Part shown: piece by piece, positions 46,691 through 55,980 of the stretch
Numbering within the stretch: position 1 is the stretch's first letter
Layout: the number at the start of each line of letters is the position of its first letter
Assembly: GCF_025947065.1 (NCBI RefSeq)
Contig: NZ_CP109994.1
Span: 4,092,001-4,156,000 of the forward strand
DNA from: Flavobacterium sp. N1736
Lineage (GTDB): Bacteria > Bacteroidota > Bacteroidia > Flavobacteriales > Flavobacteriaceae
Direction of reading: 5' to 3'
DNA: 64,000 nucleotides
Position numbers and translations under genes: made by a program
The notes under the pieces: generated by a model
What the model was told of the DNA's origin: nothing
The model's database searches: none
What the model saw: the letters and a program-made list of their open reading frames with translations, nothing else

Positions 46691-46718
46691 CAAAAATAAG
46701 TAAAATTTCGATATTCAA
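46691..46718 (-). promoter_or_regulatory. Promoter of the pectate lyase gene
   Basis: On the minus strand, TTG (46718-46716), 17 bases, then TATTTTTG (46698-46691) match the Bacteroidota consensus. The leader would be about 75 bases. Confidence 0.65.
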
Positions 46719-46777
46719 AATTATTTTATCTTAAAAAAACATATATAATAAAAAAATGATAATTAATTTATATATTT

Positions 46778-46810
46778 TGTAATAAATTGCATTAAATGTA
46801 ATTTATTACA
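46778..46810. promoter_or_regulatory. Two further operator-like palindromes
   Basis: TGTAATAAATTGCA (46778-46791) and TGTAATTTATTACA (46797-46810) are copies of the TGTAAT-N2-ATTACA pattern, the first with one mismatch, 19 bases apart and about 100 bases upstream of the operator at the promoter. Looping between the sites is conceivable. Confidence 0.5.
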
Positions 46811-47143
46811 TATTTATATAAATCTTCCGTAAGTATTATTTTTACTACAGTTTTCAGTTTCGTTTATTTTAATTTTTAGAACTTTAATCTATGATTGAAG
46901 TATTTTCATGTCTCGTTAGAATGCAACATAAAAACAAAGAAAAATAGTGTTAATTTTTATATTTTTAAGTCGCGGTAGTAGTTAAAAATATATTTTTGTC
47001 AAATTTTTAAGTGAAGAAAGATCTTTAAGTAAGAATTAAAAGAAGTGAAATTTAATTTCTATAGAATTAATGGCATAAATCGAATACCTTTTTATGTAAA
47101 TTTTCCGGACAAAACTTTGATCTGATTATGTAGGTTTTTGCCA
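46811..47143. other. AT-rich spacer without visible gene
   Basis: The rest of the 587-base region between the pectate lyase and the Bax-inhibitor-like gene is AT-rich with no supported frame on either strand. Apart from the operator cluster and the terminator at its ends I see nothing definite in it. Confidence 0.6.
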
Positions 47144-47178
47144 CAAAAAAAGCCTTTTTGAATTTCAAAAAGGCTTTC
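47144..47178 (-). terminator. Terminator of the Bax-inhibitor-1 gene
   Basis: A hairpin built on AAAGCCTTTTTGAA and its complement is followed by T on the minus strand, about 20 bases after the stop codon. Confidence 0.8.
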
Positions 47179-47197
47179 TATTTTTTATGTAAAAGAA

Positions 47198-47971
47198 TTA
47201 ATTTTTACGGGATAGTTTTGATAATAATCTTAAAAACTCAATGTACAACCAAACCAGCGTTATCATTAAGCCCATTGCACCATACCATTCCATAAATTTA
47301 GGCATTCTTTGTTGTACTCCTTTTTCGATTTGATCGAAATCTAAGAATAAATTTAAAGCGGCAACAACAATTACAAATACACTAATACCAATACTCATCA
47401 TAGAATTTCCGTAATGTACAGGAGTAAAGCTTGTAAACATTGATACCAGCCATGAAATTAAATAATAAGTTGCGATTGCCAAAGTAGCAGCAACAACTAC
47501 TGATTTGAATTGCTCGGTTACTTTTACAATTTTAAATTTATATAAACCTAAACAAACTAAAAAAGTAACTAAAGTCGCTCCAACAGCGTTGATTACAATT
47601 CCAGGATACATGGCTTCAAAAATAGCAGATATTCCTCCAATAAATAACCCTTCAAATAAGGCGTAACCAGGAGCTAAATAAGGAGAATATTGTGGTTTAA
47701 ATGCTGAGATTACAACTAAAATAAGACCTACAATAGCACCACCAATTGTTGGAAGCATTGCATTCATTCCGTTAAATGCCATCCACCATGTTACCATAGC
47801 AGCTCCGCATAAAATTAAAAATAGAATAGCAGTTTTGTTGATTGTACCCGAAATACTCATTTCCTGATTGTAATCAATAATTTGTGCTTCGTGTACTTCT
47901 TGAGCTTTTGATACAGCATTTGATGAAAAACGCTTGTTGCTTAAAAATGGATTTTTTGAATTGAAGTTCAT
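47198..47971 (-). CDS. Bax inhibitor-1/YccA-family membrane protein
   Basis: The protein has 257 residues. A 50-residue polar N-terminus (NPFLSNKRFSSNAVSKAQ) is followed by seven hydrophobic segments. LAPGYALFEGLFIGGISAIFE and ALNLFLDFDQIEKGVQQRMP, with the paired acidic residues, are typical of the BI-1-like group that forms pH-sensitive calcium leak channels. The function in bacteria is poorly known. It is a single gene between the pectate lyase and the nuo operon. TATATTTG (minus, 48002-47995) is a -7 box without a -33 partner. Confidence 0.88.
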   Translation of the reverse strand: MNFNSKNPFLSNKRFSSNAVSKAQEVHEAQIIDYNQEMSISGTINKTAILFLILCGAAMVTWWMAFNGMNAMLPTIGGAIVGLILVVISAFKPQYSPYLAPGYALFEGLFIGGISAIFEAMYPGIVINAVGATLVTFLVCLGLYKFKIVKVTEQFKSVVVAATLAIATYYLISWLVSMFTSFTPVHYGNSMMSIGISVFVIVVAALNLFLDFDQIEKGVQQRMPKFMEWYGAMGLMITLVWLYIEFLRLLSKLSRKN

Positions 47972-48081
47972 AGTTTAAAACATTTAATTGTGTCCAAATA
48001 TATGGAGTTTTTTTGATGTGCGATTACTTCTGTATTTTTTTTAACATGATTTTTTCTTCTGAATTAGATTAGTATTTAAAT

Positions 48082-48113
48082 AAAAAATCCACCCGTTTAT
48101 TGCGGATGGATTT
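48082..48113 (-). terminator. Terminator of the nuo operon
   Basis: An 11-bp stem with one mismatch (48085-48095 with 48103-48113), followed by T on the minus strand, lies 24 bases after the nuoN stop codon and ends the operon. Confidence 0.75.
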
Positions 48114-48136
48114 ATGTATATTTTGAGTAGAATTTT

Positions 48137-49528
48137 CTATTTCAATAAATCTAAAACTAATGAAGGGAATAATCCTAAAGCAATATTTAATGCAATTGAA
48201 ATTATGGCAACAGCATAAATAAGAAATGGTTTTCCGGTACGTTCTTCGTTAGGTTCTTTAGAATACATCGCCAAAATTAATTTGAAATAATAACCAACAC
48301 TAATAATTGAGTTGATAACTGCTACTATTACTAAAGCAATATAACCTGCCTGTATCGTTTGGTTGAATAAAAATAATTTTGCAAAAAATCCTGAGAAGAT
48401 TGGAATACCAGCCATTGATAACAATGAACCTGTTAATATTGCTGCCAACAACGGATTAGTTTTTCCTAAACCATGAAAATTGGTAATATCTTCATTATCC
48501 TGATTTTTGCAAACGTATAAAATAACACTAAAAGCTGCAATTCCGGCTAATGCATAAGCTGCAGTATAATAAAGTAAAACTCCTGCTGAAGTTGCAATAC
48601 TTAGGAAAGTCATTAACATAAAACCTGCATGCGAAATTCCTGAGAACGCCAGCATACGTTTTACATTAACCTGACGCAACGCCATGATATTTCCAACGGT
48701 CATCGAGGCAATGGATATCGTTACAATAATATTTTCGAATGTTCCTAAAAGATCCTGATTATCCAGAGATGGAATAAAATTTAATCCCTCAATTAATTTA
48801 TAAAGTGTTGCAATTGCTACAACTTTAGCCAACGTACTCATCAAAGCAGTTGTTAATGCCGGAGAACCTTCGTAAACATCAGGAGCCCAAAAGTGAAAAG
48901 GAACAGCAGCGATTTTAAAGAACATACCAATAATCATTAAGATCATTCCAATAGGGAACCAGATTGGCAATTCTGCAGATAAAGAACTTTCATGAATTTC
49001 AGCAACATCAAAACTTCCCATTGCTCCGTAAATCAGACAAATTCCAAATAAAATAATTCCAGATGCGAAAGATCCCATCAAAAAGTATTTCATACCCGCT
49101 TCGTTACTTTTTAAGTTTAAACGCTCGCTTGCTGCTAATACATATAATGCAATAGATAAAATTTCGATTCCTAAGAAAAACATAGCAAGGTTTCCAAAAG
49201 AAACCATAGCAACACCACCAGCTAATAAAAATACTTTTATAGCAATAAAATCGGAGATTTTAGTTGGATGGTTCTCGTAAAAATTATGGCTTAATGCAAC
49301 CAGAAAAATAGTCAGGATAATAAACAATGACGAAAATGCAGTTGAGAATTTGCTCACTGTTATCATATTGTTATAGTAACTTCCTGTCGATCCAAATTCC
49401 GAAAAATTAAGAGCCAAGACAGCCAATAGACCTACTATTGTTACTGGAACAATGGCTTTTCTTAAATTAAGAATTTCAAATAATAGGCAGAAAATACCCA
49501 ATCCCGTAATTGCTATTAATGTATTCAT
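48137..49528 (-). CDS. nuoN: NADH-quinone oxidoreductase subunit N
   Basis: The protein has 463 residues and about 14 transmembrane helices. It is one of three antiporter-like proton-pumping subunits of complex I in the inner membrane. Family signatures are FLGIEILSIALYVLAA with the key Glu, FFKIAAVPFHFWAPDVYEGSP with the Lys and the discontinuous helix, and GIPIFSGFFAKLFLF. It is the last gene of the operon, 63 bases after nuoM, followed by a terminator. It works with NuoL and NuoM, which are homologous and adjacent here. Confidence 0.95.
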   Translation of the reverse strand: MNTLIAITGLGIFCLLFEILNLRKAIVPVTIVGLLAVLALNFSEFGSTGSYYNNMITVSKFSTAFSSLFIILTIFLVALSHNFYENHPTKISDFIAIKVFLLAGGVAMVSFGNLAMFFLGIEILSIALYVLAASERLNLKSNEAGMKYFLMGSFASGIILFGICLIYGAMGSFDVAEIHESSLSAELPIWFPIGMILMIIGMFFKIAAVPFHFWAPDVYEGSPALTTALMSTLAKVVAIATLYKLIEGLNFIPSLDNQDLLGTFENIIVTISIASMTVGNIMALRQVNVKRMLAFSGISHAGFMLMTFLSIATSAGVLLYYTAAYALAGIAAFSVILYVCKNQDNEDITNFHGLGKTNPLLAAILTGSLLSMAGIPIFSGFFAKLFLFNQTIQAGYIALVIVAVINSIISVGYYFKLILAMYSKEPNEERTGKPFLIYAVAIISIALNIALGLFPSLVLDLLK

Positions 49529-49591
49529 TTTTGCTTTTTTGATTTAGGAAACCAAAACTACTGATGTCCTACTTTATTTTTATTTAAAATA

Positions 49592-51031
49592 TTAATTTTT
49601 ATTGATAACGTTTAAAATCGTTTCTAAACTTGGTGTAATCAAATCTGTAATTGGTTTTGGATAAAATCCGAAGAACACTAATACAGCAATAATTACGACT
49701 AATGAAATTCCTTCGTTAACCGAAACATCTGCAAAAGTTTTAGGGTTTGTTTCGCCCAACATTACATTTTGAAACATTTTAAGCATATAATAAGCTCCTA
49801 AAATAATAGTTGTTCCGCCTAAAACAGCAAACCAAATATTAATTTGAGAAAGACTATACAAAACTGTAAATTCTCCAACAAAGTTAAAAGTACTTGGTAA
49901 AGCAACAGAAGCTAATACCAAAATTAAAAACATTGAAGTAAATTTTGGAGATTGAATACGAATTCCACCCATTTCGCTGATTTCTCTTGTTTCGAATCTT
50001 CTAAAGATAATTTCAGCAGCAAAAAACAATCCTACAACAACAAAACCGTGAGCAATCATTTGTAAAACAGCTCCGCGTAAACCATCAATTGTTAAAGTAT
50101 ACGTTCCTGCAGCAATTAATCCAACGTGTGCAAGAGAAGAATAAGCTAACAATTTCTTCAAGTCTTTTTGTCTTAAAGCGACAATTGATCCGTAGATAAC
50201 GCCTGCAATTCCTAAAGCGATAAAAATATTCATGTATTCTTTTGCAGCAAGAGGCGCAATTGGCAATTGCCAGCGAATAACACTATATAATCCCATTTTT
50301 AGCATAATACCGGATAAAAGCATTGTTCCAACAGTTGGTGCTTTTTGGTATACATTTGCCTGCCAAGTATGAAAAGGGATAATTGGAATTTTAATGGCAT
50401 AAGCTAAAAAGAATGCTAAGAATATCCAAAGCTGCTCACTTGCAGATAAATTTAATTTGTATAAATCTTCAATAAGGAAACTTCCGGCTTTTGTATACAA
50501 GTAAATAAAAGCAACGAGCATGAATAAAGATCCTGCAAGTGTGTAAATAAAGAATTTAATTACTGCTTTTCTACGTTCTTCTGCATCACCATTACCCCAA
50601 ATAAGAGCAATGAAGTAAATAGGAATAAGTGCTAACTCCCAGAAAATATAATATAAAAGACCATCTGCCGCAAGGAAAGTTCCTGTCATTGCAAAGGCCA
50701 TAAATAAAATCAAAGCATAAAAACCTTTTGCATTTTTGTATTCATTTCCAAAAGAAGAGAATATAATAATTGGCGTTAAAGCAACAGTTAACAAAAGCAT
50801 TGCCATACCCAAACCATCAGCATTTAGAGCAAATGAAATTTTAGGCTGCGTTATCCATGCATTGATTACACTGATGTTTTCGCCCGCACAAAAATGATTT
50901 AATAAAACAATTGAACAACCTAAAGCGATTAAGCTAAAGAACAAAGCTACTTTTGATGCTAGTTTGTCACCAACAAAATAAGTGGCAAATGCACCAATTA
51001 AAAGAATAATTAATATAAGAGAAACGTTCAT
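49592..51031 (-). CDS. nuoM: NADH-quinone oxidoreductase subunit M
   Basis: The protein has 479 residues and is an antiporter-like proton-pumping subunit with about 14 helices. FWELALIPIYFIALIWG holds the essential Glu of helix 5. IPIIPFHTWQANVYQKAP and VGTMLLSGIMLKMGLY hold the Lys residues of the channel, and LKKLLAYSSLAHVGLIAAG follows. The gene begins 10 bases after nuoL. The length is slightly shorter than the E. coli subunit (about 509), as usual for this phylum. Confidence 0.96.
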   Translation of the reverse strand: MNVSLILIILLIGAFATYFVGDKLASKVALFFSLIALGCSIVLLNHFCAGENISVINAWITQPKISFALNADGLGMAMLLLTVALTPIIIFSSFGNEYKNAKGFYALILFMAFAMTGTFLAADGLLYYIFWELALIPIYFIALIWGNGDAEERRKAVIKFFIYTLAGSLFMLVAFIYLYTKAGSFLIEDLYKLNLSASEQLWIFLAFFLAYAIKIPIIPFHTWQANVYQKAPTVGTMLLSGIMLKMGLYSVIRWQLPIAPLAAKEYMNIFIALGIAGVIYGSIVALRQKDLKKLLAYSSLAHVGLIAAGTYTLTIDGLRGAVLQMIAHGFVVVGLFFAAEIIFRRFETREISEMGGIRIQSPKFTSMFLILVLASVALPSTFNFVGEFTVLYSLSQINIWFAVLGGTTIILGAYYMLKMFQNVMLGETNPKTFADVSVNEGISLVVIIAVLVFFGFYPKPITDLITPSLETILNVINKN

Positions 51032-51041
51032 AGTTGTAAAA

Positions 51042-52931
51042 TTATTTAGCTAAAAATATATAGGAAACAATGGCACAAAGACCTAAAACAAAAGCAAAAA
51101 GATATAATCCTATGCTTCCGCTTTGTAGTTTTTTACCTTGAAAACCTATTTCATTGGTTACTTTTCCTAATCCGAAAACAAGAGCAGACAAACCTGTTTC
51201 GATGCTGTCTCTAAAGAATCTTGATAATGCGTTGATAGAACGAACGAATATTACATCGTAAGCTTCATCAACATAATATTTGTTATAAAGAACTTTAGCT
51301 AAACCAGTAATGTTTTCGTCAGATTCAGGAACATTGTCTTGTTTGAAGTATTTAATGTAAGCAATCAAAATACCTAATAATCCGCCTAAAACGGCAACTC
51401 CCATTAAAGTATATTCTGTTGCGCCTAAATGGTGTTCTTCACCCGCTGCTTTTATGAAAAGAGGTGCTAAATATTCATTTAACCAGCTATTTCCTGGTAA
51501 ACTAATTAGTCCGCCAAAAGTAGCAAGAACGGCTAAAATCATTAAAGGAAAAGTGATTAAACCATCGCTTTCATGTAAATGATGTTTTTGTTCTTCAGTT
51601 CCTCTAAAATCTTTAAAGAAAGTCAGGAACATTAATCGGAACATATAAAAAGCAGTCATAATGGATGCAATAGATCCAACAACATACAATGGAATGTTAT
51701 GGTGGAAAGCCGTTAACAAGATTTCATCTTTTGAAAAGAAACCGGAGAAAAACGGAACTCCTGAGATTGCTAATGAAGACACTAACATTGTCCAGAAAGT
51801 AACTGGCATTGCTTTACGCAAACCTCCCATTTTTCGCATATCCTGTTCTCCATGCAATCCGTGAATTACAGATCCTGAACCTAAGAATAAACAAGCTTTA
51901 AAGAAGGCATGAGTAATAACGTGGAAAACGGCAACTTCATAAGCACCAAATCCTAACGCTAGAAACATTAAACCTAATTGAGAAACAGTAGAGTAAGCTA
52001 AAACCTTTTTAATATCGGTTTGAACTAAACCAATTGTTGCAGCGACTAATGAAGTAATAGCTCCAATAACCGCAATAACAGTTTGAACATCCGGAGCTAA
52101 ATCAAATACAAAGTTTAATCTTGTTACCATAAAGATACCGGCTGTAACCATAGTCGCAGCGTGAATCAATGCAGAAACAGGAGTTGGTCCCGCCATCGCA
52201 TCCGGCAACCAAGTGTATAACGGAATTTGTGCTGATTTACCACAAGCTCCAATAAACAAACATAAAGCAGCTAAAGAAAGTAATGGTAAATTAAGATTTG
52301 TTGTTCCGGCAATGGCTGTTTTTAAAGTAGCATAATCTAAAGTCGAGAACATTGAACCAATAATGAACATTCCGATTAATAAACCTAAATCTCCAATTCG
52401 GTTCATAATGAAAGCTTTTTTCGCAGCATCATTGTAATCCTGGTTTTTATACCAAAATCCAATTAATAAATAAGAGCAAAGTCCAACACCTTCCCAGCCA
52501 ATAAATAAAACTAATAAGTTACTTCCGATAACAAGCGTAATCATGAAAAACACAAACAAATTCAAATAAGAGAAGAATTTGTGCATATTCTCATCATCAT
52601 GCATGTAACTAATAGAGTATAAGTGTATCAATGAACCAATACCGGTTACAAAAAGCAACCAAAGTAATGACAACTGATCTAATAAAAATCCAAGATTGAT
52701 GTGAAGATTACTAATCTGAATCCAGTCAAATAAAGTTATTTGAATGGCTTTTTCAGTTTGAGTAATTTGATTGAAAAAGAATAATGTTACAGCAAATGAA
52801 ACTACAACAGCGGCAGTTCCGATAATTCCCGAAACTGTTTTTCCTAAGCTTTTTCCAAAGAAAACATTGATTAAAAATCCTAAAAAAGGAGCTAATACTA
52901 AAACAAGAGCTAAATTGGTATCCATTTCCAT
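51042..52931 (-). CDS. nuoL: NADH-quinone oxidoreductase subunit L
   Basis: The protein has 629 residues. It is the distal proton-pumping subunit, with the antiporter core (GWEGVGLCSYLLIGFWYKN with the key Glu; LPDAMAGPTPVSALIHAATM; LAYSTVSQLGLMFLALG) and the long C-terminal lateral helix that runs along the membrane arm. It begins with no gap after nuoK, so translation is probably coupled. Nothing odd in length or motifs. Confidence 0.96.
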   Translation of the reverse strand: MEMDTNLALVLVLAPFLGFLINVFFGKSLGKTVSGIIGTAAVVVSFAVTLFFFNQITQTEKAIQITLFDWIQISNLHINLGFLLDQLSLLWLLFVTGIGSLIHLYSISYMHDDENMHKFFSYLNLFVFFMITLVIGSNLLVLFIGWEGVGLCSYLLIGFWYKNQDYNDAAKKAFIMNRIGDLGLLIGMFIIGSMFSTLDYATLKTAIAGTTNLNLPLLSLAALCLFIGACGKSAQIPLYTWLPDAMAGPTPVSALIHAATMVTAGIFMVTRLNFVFDLAPDVQTVIAVIGAITSLVAATIGLVQTDIKKVLAYSTVSQLGLMFLALGFGAYEVAVFHVITHAFFKACLFLGSGSVIHGLHGEQDMRKMGGLRKAMPVTFWTMLVSSLAISGVPFFSGFFSKDEILLTAFHHNIPLYVVGSIASIMTAFYMFRLMFLTFFKDFRGTEEQKHHLHESDGLITFPLMILAVLATFGGLISLPGNSWLNEYLAPLFIKAAGEEHHLGATEYTLMGVAVLGGLLGILIAYIKYFKQDNVPESDENITGLAKVLYNKYYVDEAYDVIFVRSINALSRFFRDSIETGLSALVFGLGKVTNEIGFQGKKLQSGSIGLYLFAFVLGLCAIVSYIFLAK

Positions 52932-53252
52932 TTATCCTTTTAAATTTTTTAAATTATCGATACTAATCGAACCTAAATTTCTAAAGATCGAAACTAAAAT
53001 AGCCAATCCAACTGCAACTTCTGCTGCTGCAACTGCCATCGAGAAGAATACAAAAACTTGTCCTTGCGCGTCTTGATGATACGTTGAAAAAGCAACAAAT
53101 AAAAGGTTAACAGCATTCAACATGATTTCGATAGACATGAAAACGATAATAGCGTTTCGTCTGTACAATACACCAAAAACACCAATACAGAAAAGTACAA
53201 CACTTAAAAAGATGTAGTTCTCAATACCTATTTGATTTAATATATTACCCAT
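52932..53252 (-). CDS. nuoK: NADH-quinone oxidoreductase subunit K
   Basis: The protein has 106 residues and three helices. [21 protein letters not shown] carries the conserved Glu of helix 2, and [21 protein letters not shown] carries the second Glu. These acidic residues link quinone chemistry to the antiporter-like subunits. The start codon overlaps the last base of nuoJ, and the stop abuts nuoL. Confidence 0.96.
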   Translation of the reverse strand: MGNILNQIGIENYIFLSVVLFCIGVFGVLYRRNAIIVFMSIEIMLNAVNLLFVAFSTYHQDAQGQVFVFFSMAVAAAEVAVGLAILVSIFRNLGSISIDNLKNLKG

Positions 53253-53791
53253 TATTTATTTAATTTTTCTTTTTTAGACAATAGTACTGTTCCAATCATT
53301 GCAACCAAAAGTAATACAGATGCAAATTCAAAGGGAACCATATATTCGTTCAATAATATTTTACCAAGTACTTTTATAGATTGAAAATCTTCACCGGTTG
53401 AATCGTAAGCGCCAACAATTGGTTTCGAATTGATAAAAATTGCAATCAATACAATGCAAATCAAACAGAAAGAAACAATAGCACCTAAACGTGTAATTCT
53501 AGGGCGGTGTACGTCTCGTTGTTCATTTAAATTCATCAACATAATCGTAAAAAGGAACAAAATCATAATTGCTCCGGAATAGACTATAATATGTACAATA
53601 GCTAAAAACTGAGAGTTTAGAAGTAAATAGTGACCGGCAATCGAGAAGAAACAAATCACTAAATAAATAGCACTGTGAATAGGGTTTCTGCTAAAAATAG
53701 TCAGGAAAGCCGTTATTACCGTGATAAACGCTAAAAAACAAAATATAACTTGAACAGTTGTTGCGTGTGCAAAATCAGGAATATGTATCAT
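53252..53791 (-). CDS. nuoJ: NADH-quinone oxidoreductase subunit J
   Basis: The protein has 179 residues and five helices. [25 protein letters not shown] and [20 protein letters not shown] are the conserved helices, the latter including the pi-bulge segment involved in coupling. It begins immediately after nuoI and overlaps nuoK by one base, showing tight operon packing. The length is normal. Confidence 0.95.
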   Translation of the reverse strand: MIHIPDFAHATTVQVIFCFLAFITVITAFLTIFSRNPIHSAIYLVICFFSIAGHYLLLNSQFLAIVHIIVYSGAIMILFLFTIMLMNLNEQRDVHRPRITRLGAIVSFCLICIVLIAIFINSKPIVGAYDSTGEDFQSIKVLGKILLNEYMVPFEFASVLLLVAMIGTVLLSKKEKLNK

Positions 53792-54337
53792 TTAGTTAGC
53801 ATTATTAAGTTGAGCATTTTTGATAGCCACGTCAAGAGGCATCACTAATCTGTCTTTTCCAAAAATGAAATCTTCTCTTTCATAACTAGAAGGAACCAAT
53901 ACTTTTGATGTTGTTAAGTAAATAGCATCTTTTGGACACGCTTCTTCACATAAACCACAAAAAATACAACGTAACATATTGATTTCATATATCGAAGCAT
54001 ATTTTTCTTCTCTGTATAAATGTTTTTCGTCAGCTTTACGTTCAGCAGCTTTCATCGTAATGGCTTCTGCCGGACATGATAAGGCACATAATCCGCAAGC
54101 AGTACAGTTTTCACGACCTTGCTCATCACGTTTCAACTGGTGTTGACCACGATATACCGGACTCATTTCACGCACTTGTTCAGGATAGTGAATCGTCACT
54201 TTTTTTGTGAATAAGTGTTTAAGAGTGATAAGCAATCCTTTCACAATCGCCACAAGATACATTCGCTCTAAAAAAGTCATCTCTTTATTAGAGACCATCT
54301 TTTTTCTACCCGATAATGATATAGTTTCTATCGACAT
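53792..54337 (-). CDS. nuoI: NADH-quinone oxidoreductase subunit I
   Basis: The protein has 181 residues and carries two 4Fe-4S clusters that pass electrons toward quinone. Both binding motifs are complete: CTACGLCALSCPAEAI and CIFCGLCEEACPKDAI. An amphipathic N-terminal segment (AIVKGLLITLKHLF) docks it on the membrane arm. Unlike its tightly packed downstream neighbours, it is separated from nuoH by 585 bases holding a structured RNA-like element and an ORF6N relic, so its translation is not coupled to nuoH. Confidence 0.96.
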   Translation of the reverse strand: MSIETISLSGRKKMVSNKEMTFLERMYLVAIVKGLLITLKHLFTKKVTIHYPEQVREMSPVYRGQHQLKRDEQGRENCTACGLCALSCPAEAITMKAAERKADEKHLYREEKYASIYEINMLRCIFCGLCEEACPKDAIYLTTSKVLVPSSYEREDFIFGKDRLVMPLDVAIKNAQLNNAN

Positions 54338-54356
54338 TTTTTTAATTTTTATTTTG

Positions 54357-54437
54357 AAGCTTAGTCCTGCTATCCGCTATATTTTTTATTTTTTAAAGAA
54401 AAAAACAAAAGGATGTCGCTTTTATCAGGGCTAGGAC
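54357..54437 (-). ncRNA. Structured RNA element upstream of nuoI, Flavo-1-like
   Basis: Read on the minus strand, GTCCTAGCCCTGATAAAAGC followed by GACATCC, an A/T-rich variable part, and ATAGCGGATAGCAGGAC closes as a stem-loop: GTCCT (54437-54433) pairs with AGGAC (54368-54364). The conserved words (TAGCCC, GACATCC, AGCGGATAGC) and order match my memory of the Flavo-1 RNA motif described in Flavobacteria, whose function is unknown. It lies about 20 bases upstream of the nuoI start codon on the same strand. The family assignment needs a covariance search. Confidence 0.5.
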
Positions 54438-54456
54438 ACTTTGGTATTAATGAAAT

Positions 54457-54829
54457 TTATTTTTTATAACCAATTTTAGTTCTTTCGATTTTATTTTCCT
54501 GTTTATCCATTAACTCATCAAGATAAGTAAAGACTAATTCGATATTTTTACTCTGATTCGATAATTTTGTTTTTATCTCTAACATATCGTATGCCTCCCC
54601 AACTTGAGGTGCCAATTTGGCTCCTCAAGATTTCGCTTTCAATTTCAGTCAATTCAAACATAAAATCTTCTGGAAATCTTTCTATATTTCTACGAACCTG
54701 TCTTTTGAGTTGCTTAGTTTCTACTCCATAAAGTATGGCTAATTCAGAATCAAGCATTACCTTTTGTCCTCTAATAAGCAATATTTTGCTAACTATGAAC
54801 CCTTCCGTAATCATTAATTCTTCACTCAT
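54457..54829 (-). pseudogene. Decayed ORF6N-domain gene inside the nuo operon
   Basis: The reading frame 54548-54829 encodes the ORF6N N-terminal domain (LIRGQKVMLDSELAILYGVE, LKRQVRRNIERFPEDFMFEL, RSQIGTSSWGGIRY) but then stops after ten unrelated residues. A second frame, from 54585 to the stop at 54457-54459, encodes MLEIKTKLSNQSKNIELVFT and then YLDELMDKQENKIERTKIGY, which matches the usual C-terminal end of these proteins. The middle (about 50-60 residues, including the normally following AFTEQGVAMLSS segment) is missing, so an internal deletion with frameshift is inferred. ORF6N proteins are phage- or mobile-element-linked DNA-binding proteins. Confidence 0.72.
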
Positions 54830-54922
54830 TCCGTTATTTGTTATGCAGCGGTCATAATTTACAACCGTTTTTTTGTTTAGATATCACAAAATGTGATACC
54901 TAAAATTCTACGCAATTTTATT

Positions 54923-55978
54923 TTAGAACCCTAAAGCTGCAGCAATATCGTGTCTTAATATAACCGCACCCGTAATCATAATATTAATGATTGAAAGAGG
55001 TATCAAAATTCTCCATCCTAAGTGCATTAATTGATCGTATCTAAATCTTGGAATCGTCCAACGCACCCACATATAGAAAAATATGAAAAAGCATAATTTT
55101 GCAAACAATACTGCAATTCCTAATGTATTAGCAATATTTACTCCAGCATGTTCTGTCATCCAGCTCATTCCCGGATAGTTATACCCACCAAAGAATAGTA
55201 CTGAGATAATTGTTGCAGAAATAAACATACTCGCATATTCAGCAAATAAATAGAATCCCATTTTCATGGATGAATATTCTGTATGGTAACCTCCAATCAA
55301 TTCATTCTCACATTCTGCCAAATCAAAAGGTGTTCTGTTGGTTTCTGCAAACGAGCAAATTAAGAAAATCAGGAAAGATACAGGTTGGTATAAAACATTC
55401 CAGTGCCATTCTGATTGTTGTAAAGAGATTTCTTTTAAGCTTAAAGTTCCGGTCATCATTAACAATGCAATCATTGACAATCCCATAGGAACTTCATACG
55501 AAACCATTTGCGAGGCTGCACGAACAGCGCCCATTAATGAGAATTTATTGTTAGAAGCCCATCCACCAATCATGATGCCGTAAACTCCAACCGAAAGTAC
55601 TCCAAAAATATACAATAAAGCAATGTTAATATCCGTTGCCTGTAAAATAACATCTCGTCCAAAAACGTGTAATTTGTCTCCCCACGGAATTACTGCACTT
55701 GTCATTAAAGCTGTACTCATTGCAATTGCCGGTCCAACAACAAACAAAAATTTGTTAGGTGTATTTGGGAAAAATTCTTCTTTTGAAAATAATTTCATAC
55801 CATCAGCAAGAGGTTGTAATAATCCTCCCCATCCGGCACGGTTTGGTCCTACACGATCCTGAAGAAAAGCCGCAACTTTACGTTCAGCCCATGTAGAGTA
55901 CATCGCCATAATCATTGTTACGGCAAATACCACAACAATTACAACACTTTTTTCTATAATAAATGCACCATCCACCAT
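54923..55978 (-). CDS. nuoH: NADH-quinone oxidoreductase subunit H
   Basis: The protein has 351 residues and eight or nine helices. It forms the membrane side of the quinone chamber. YSTWAERKVAAFLQDRVGPN and GGLLQPLADGMKLFSKE are the conserved cytoplasmic loops. AETNRTPFDLAECENELIGG, followed by EYSSMKMGFYLFAEYASM, carries the acidic funnel, and MWVRWTIPRFRYDQLMHLGW ends the protein. It begins 2 bases after nuoG. Downstream, the operon is interrupted by the ORF6N relic before nuoI. Confidence 0.96.
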   Translation of the reverse strand: MVDGAFIIEKSVVIVVVFAVTMIMAMYSTWAERKVAAFLQDRVGPNRAGWGGLLQPLADGMKLFSKEEFFPNTPNKFLFVVGPAIAMSTALMTSAVIPWGDKLHVFGRDVILQATDINIALLYIFGVLSVGVYGIMIGGWASNNKFSLMGAVRAASQMVSYEVPMGLSMIALLMMTGTLSLKEISLQQSEWHWNVLYQPVSFLIFLICSFAETNRTPFDLAECENELIGGYHTEYSSMKMGFYLFAEYASMFISATIISVLFFGGYNYPGMSWMTEHAGVNIANTLGIAVLFAKLCFFIFFYMWVRWTIPRFRYDQLMHLGWRILIPLSIINIMITGAVILRHDIAAALGF

Positions 55979-55980
55979 CG

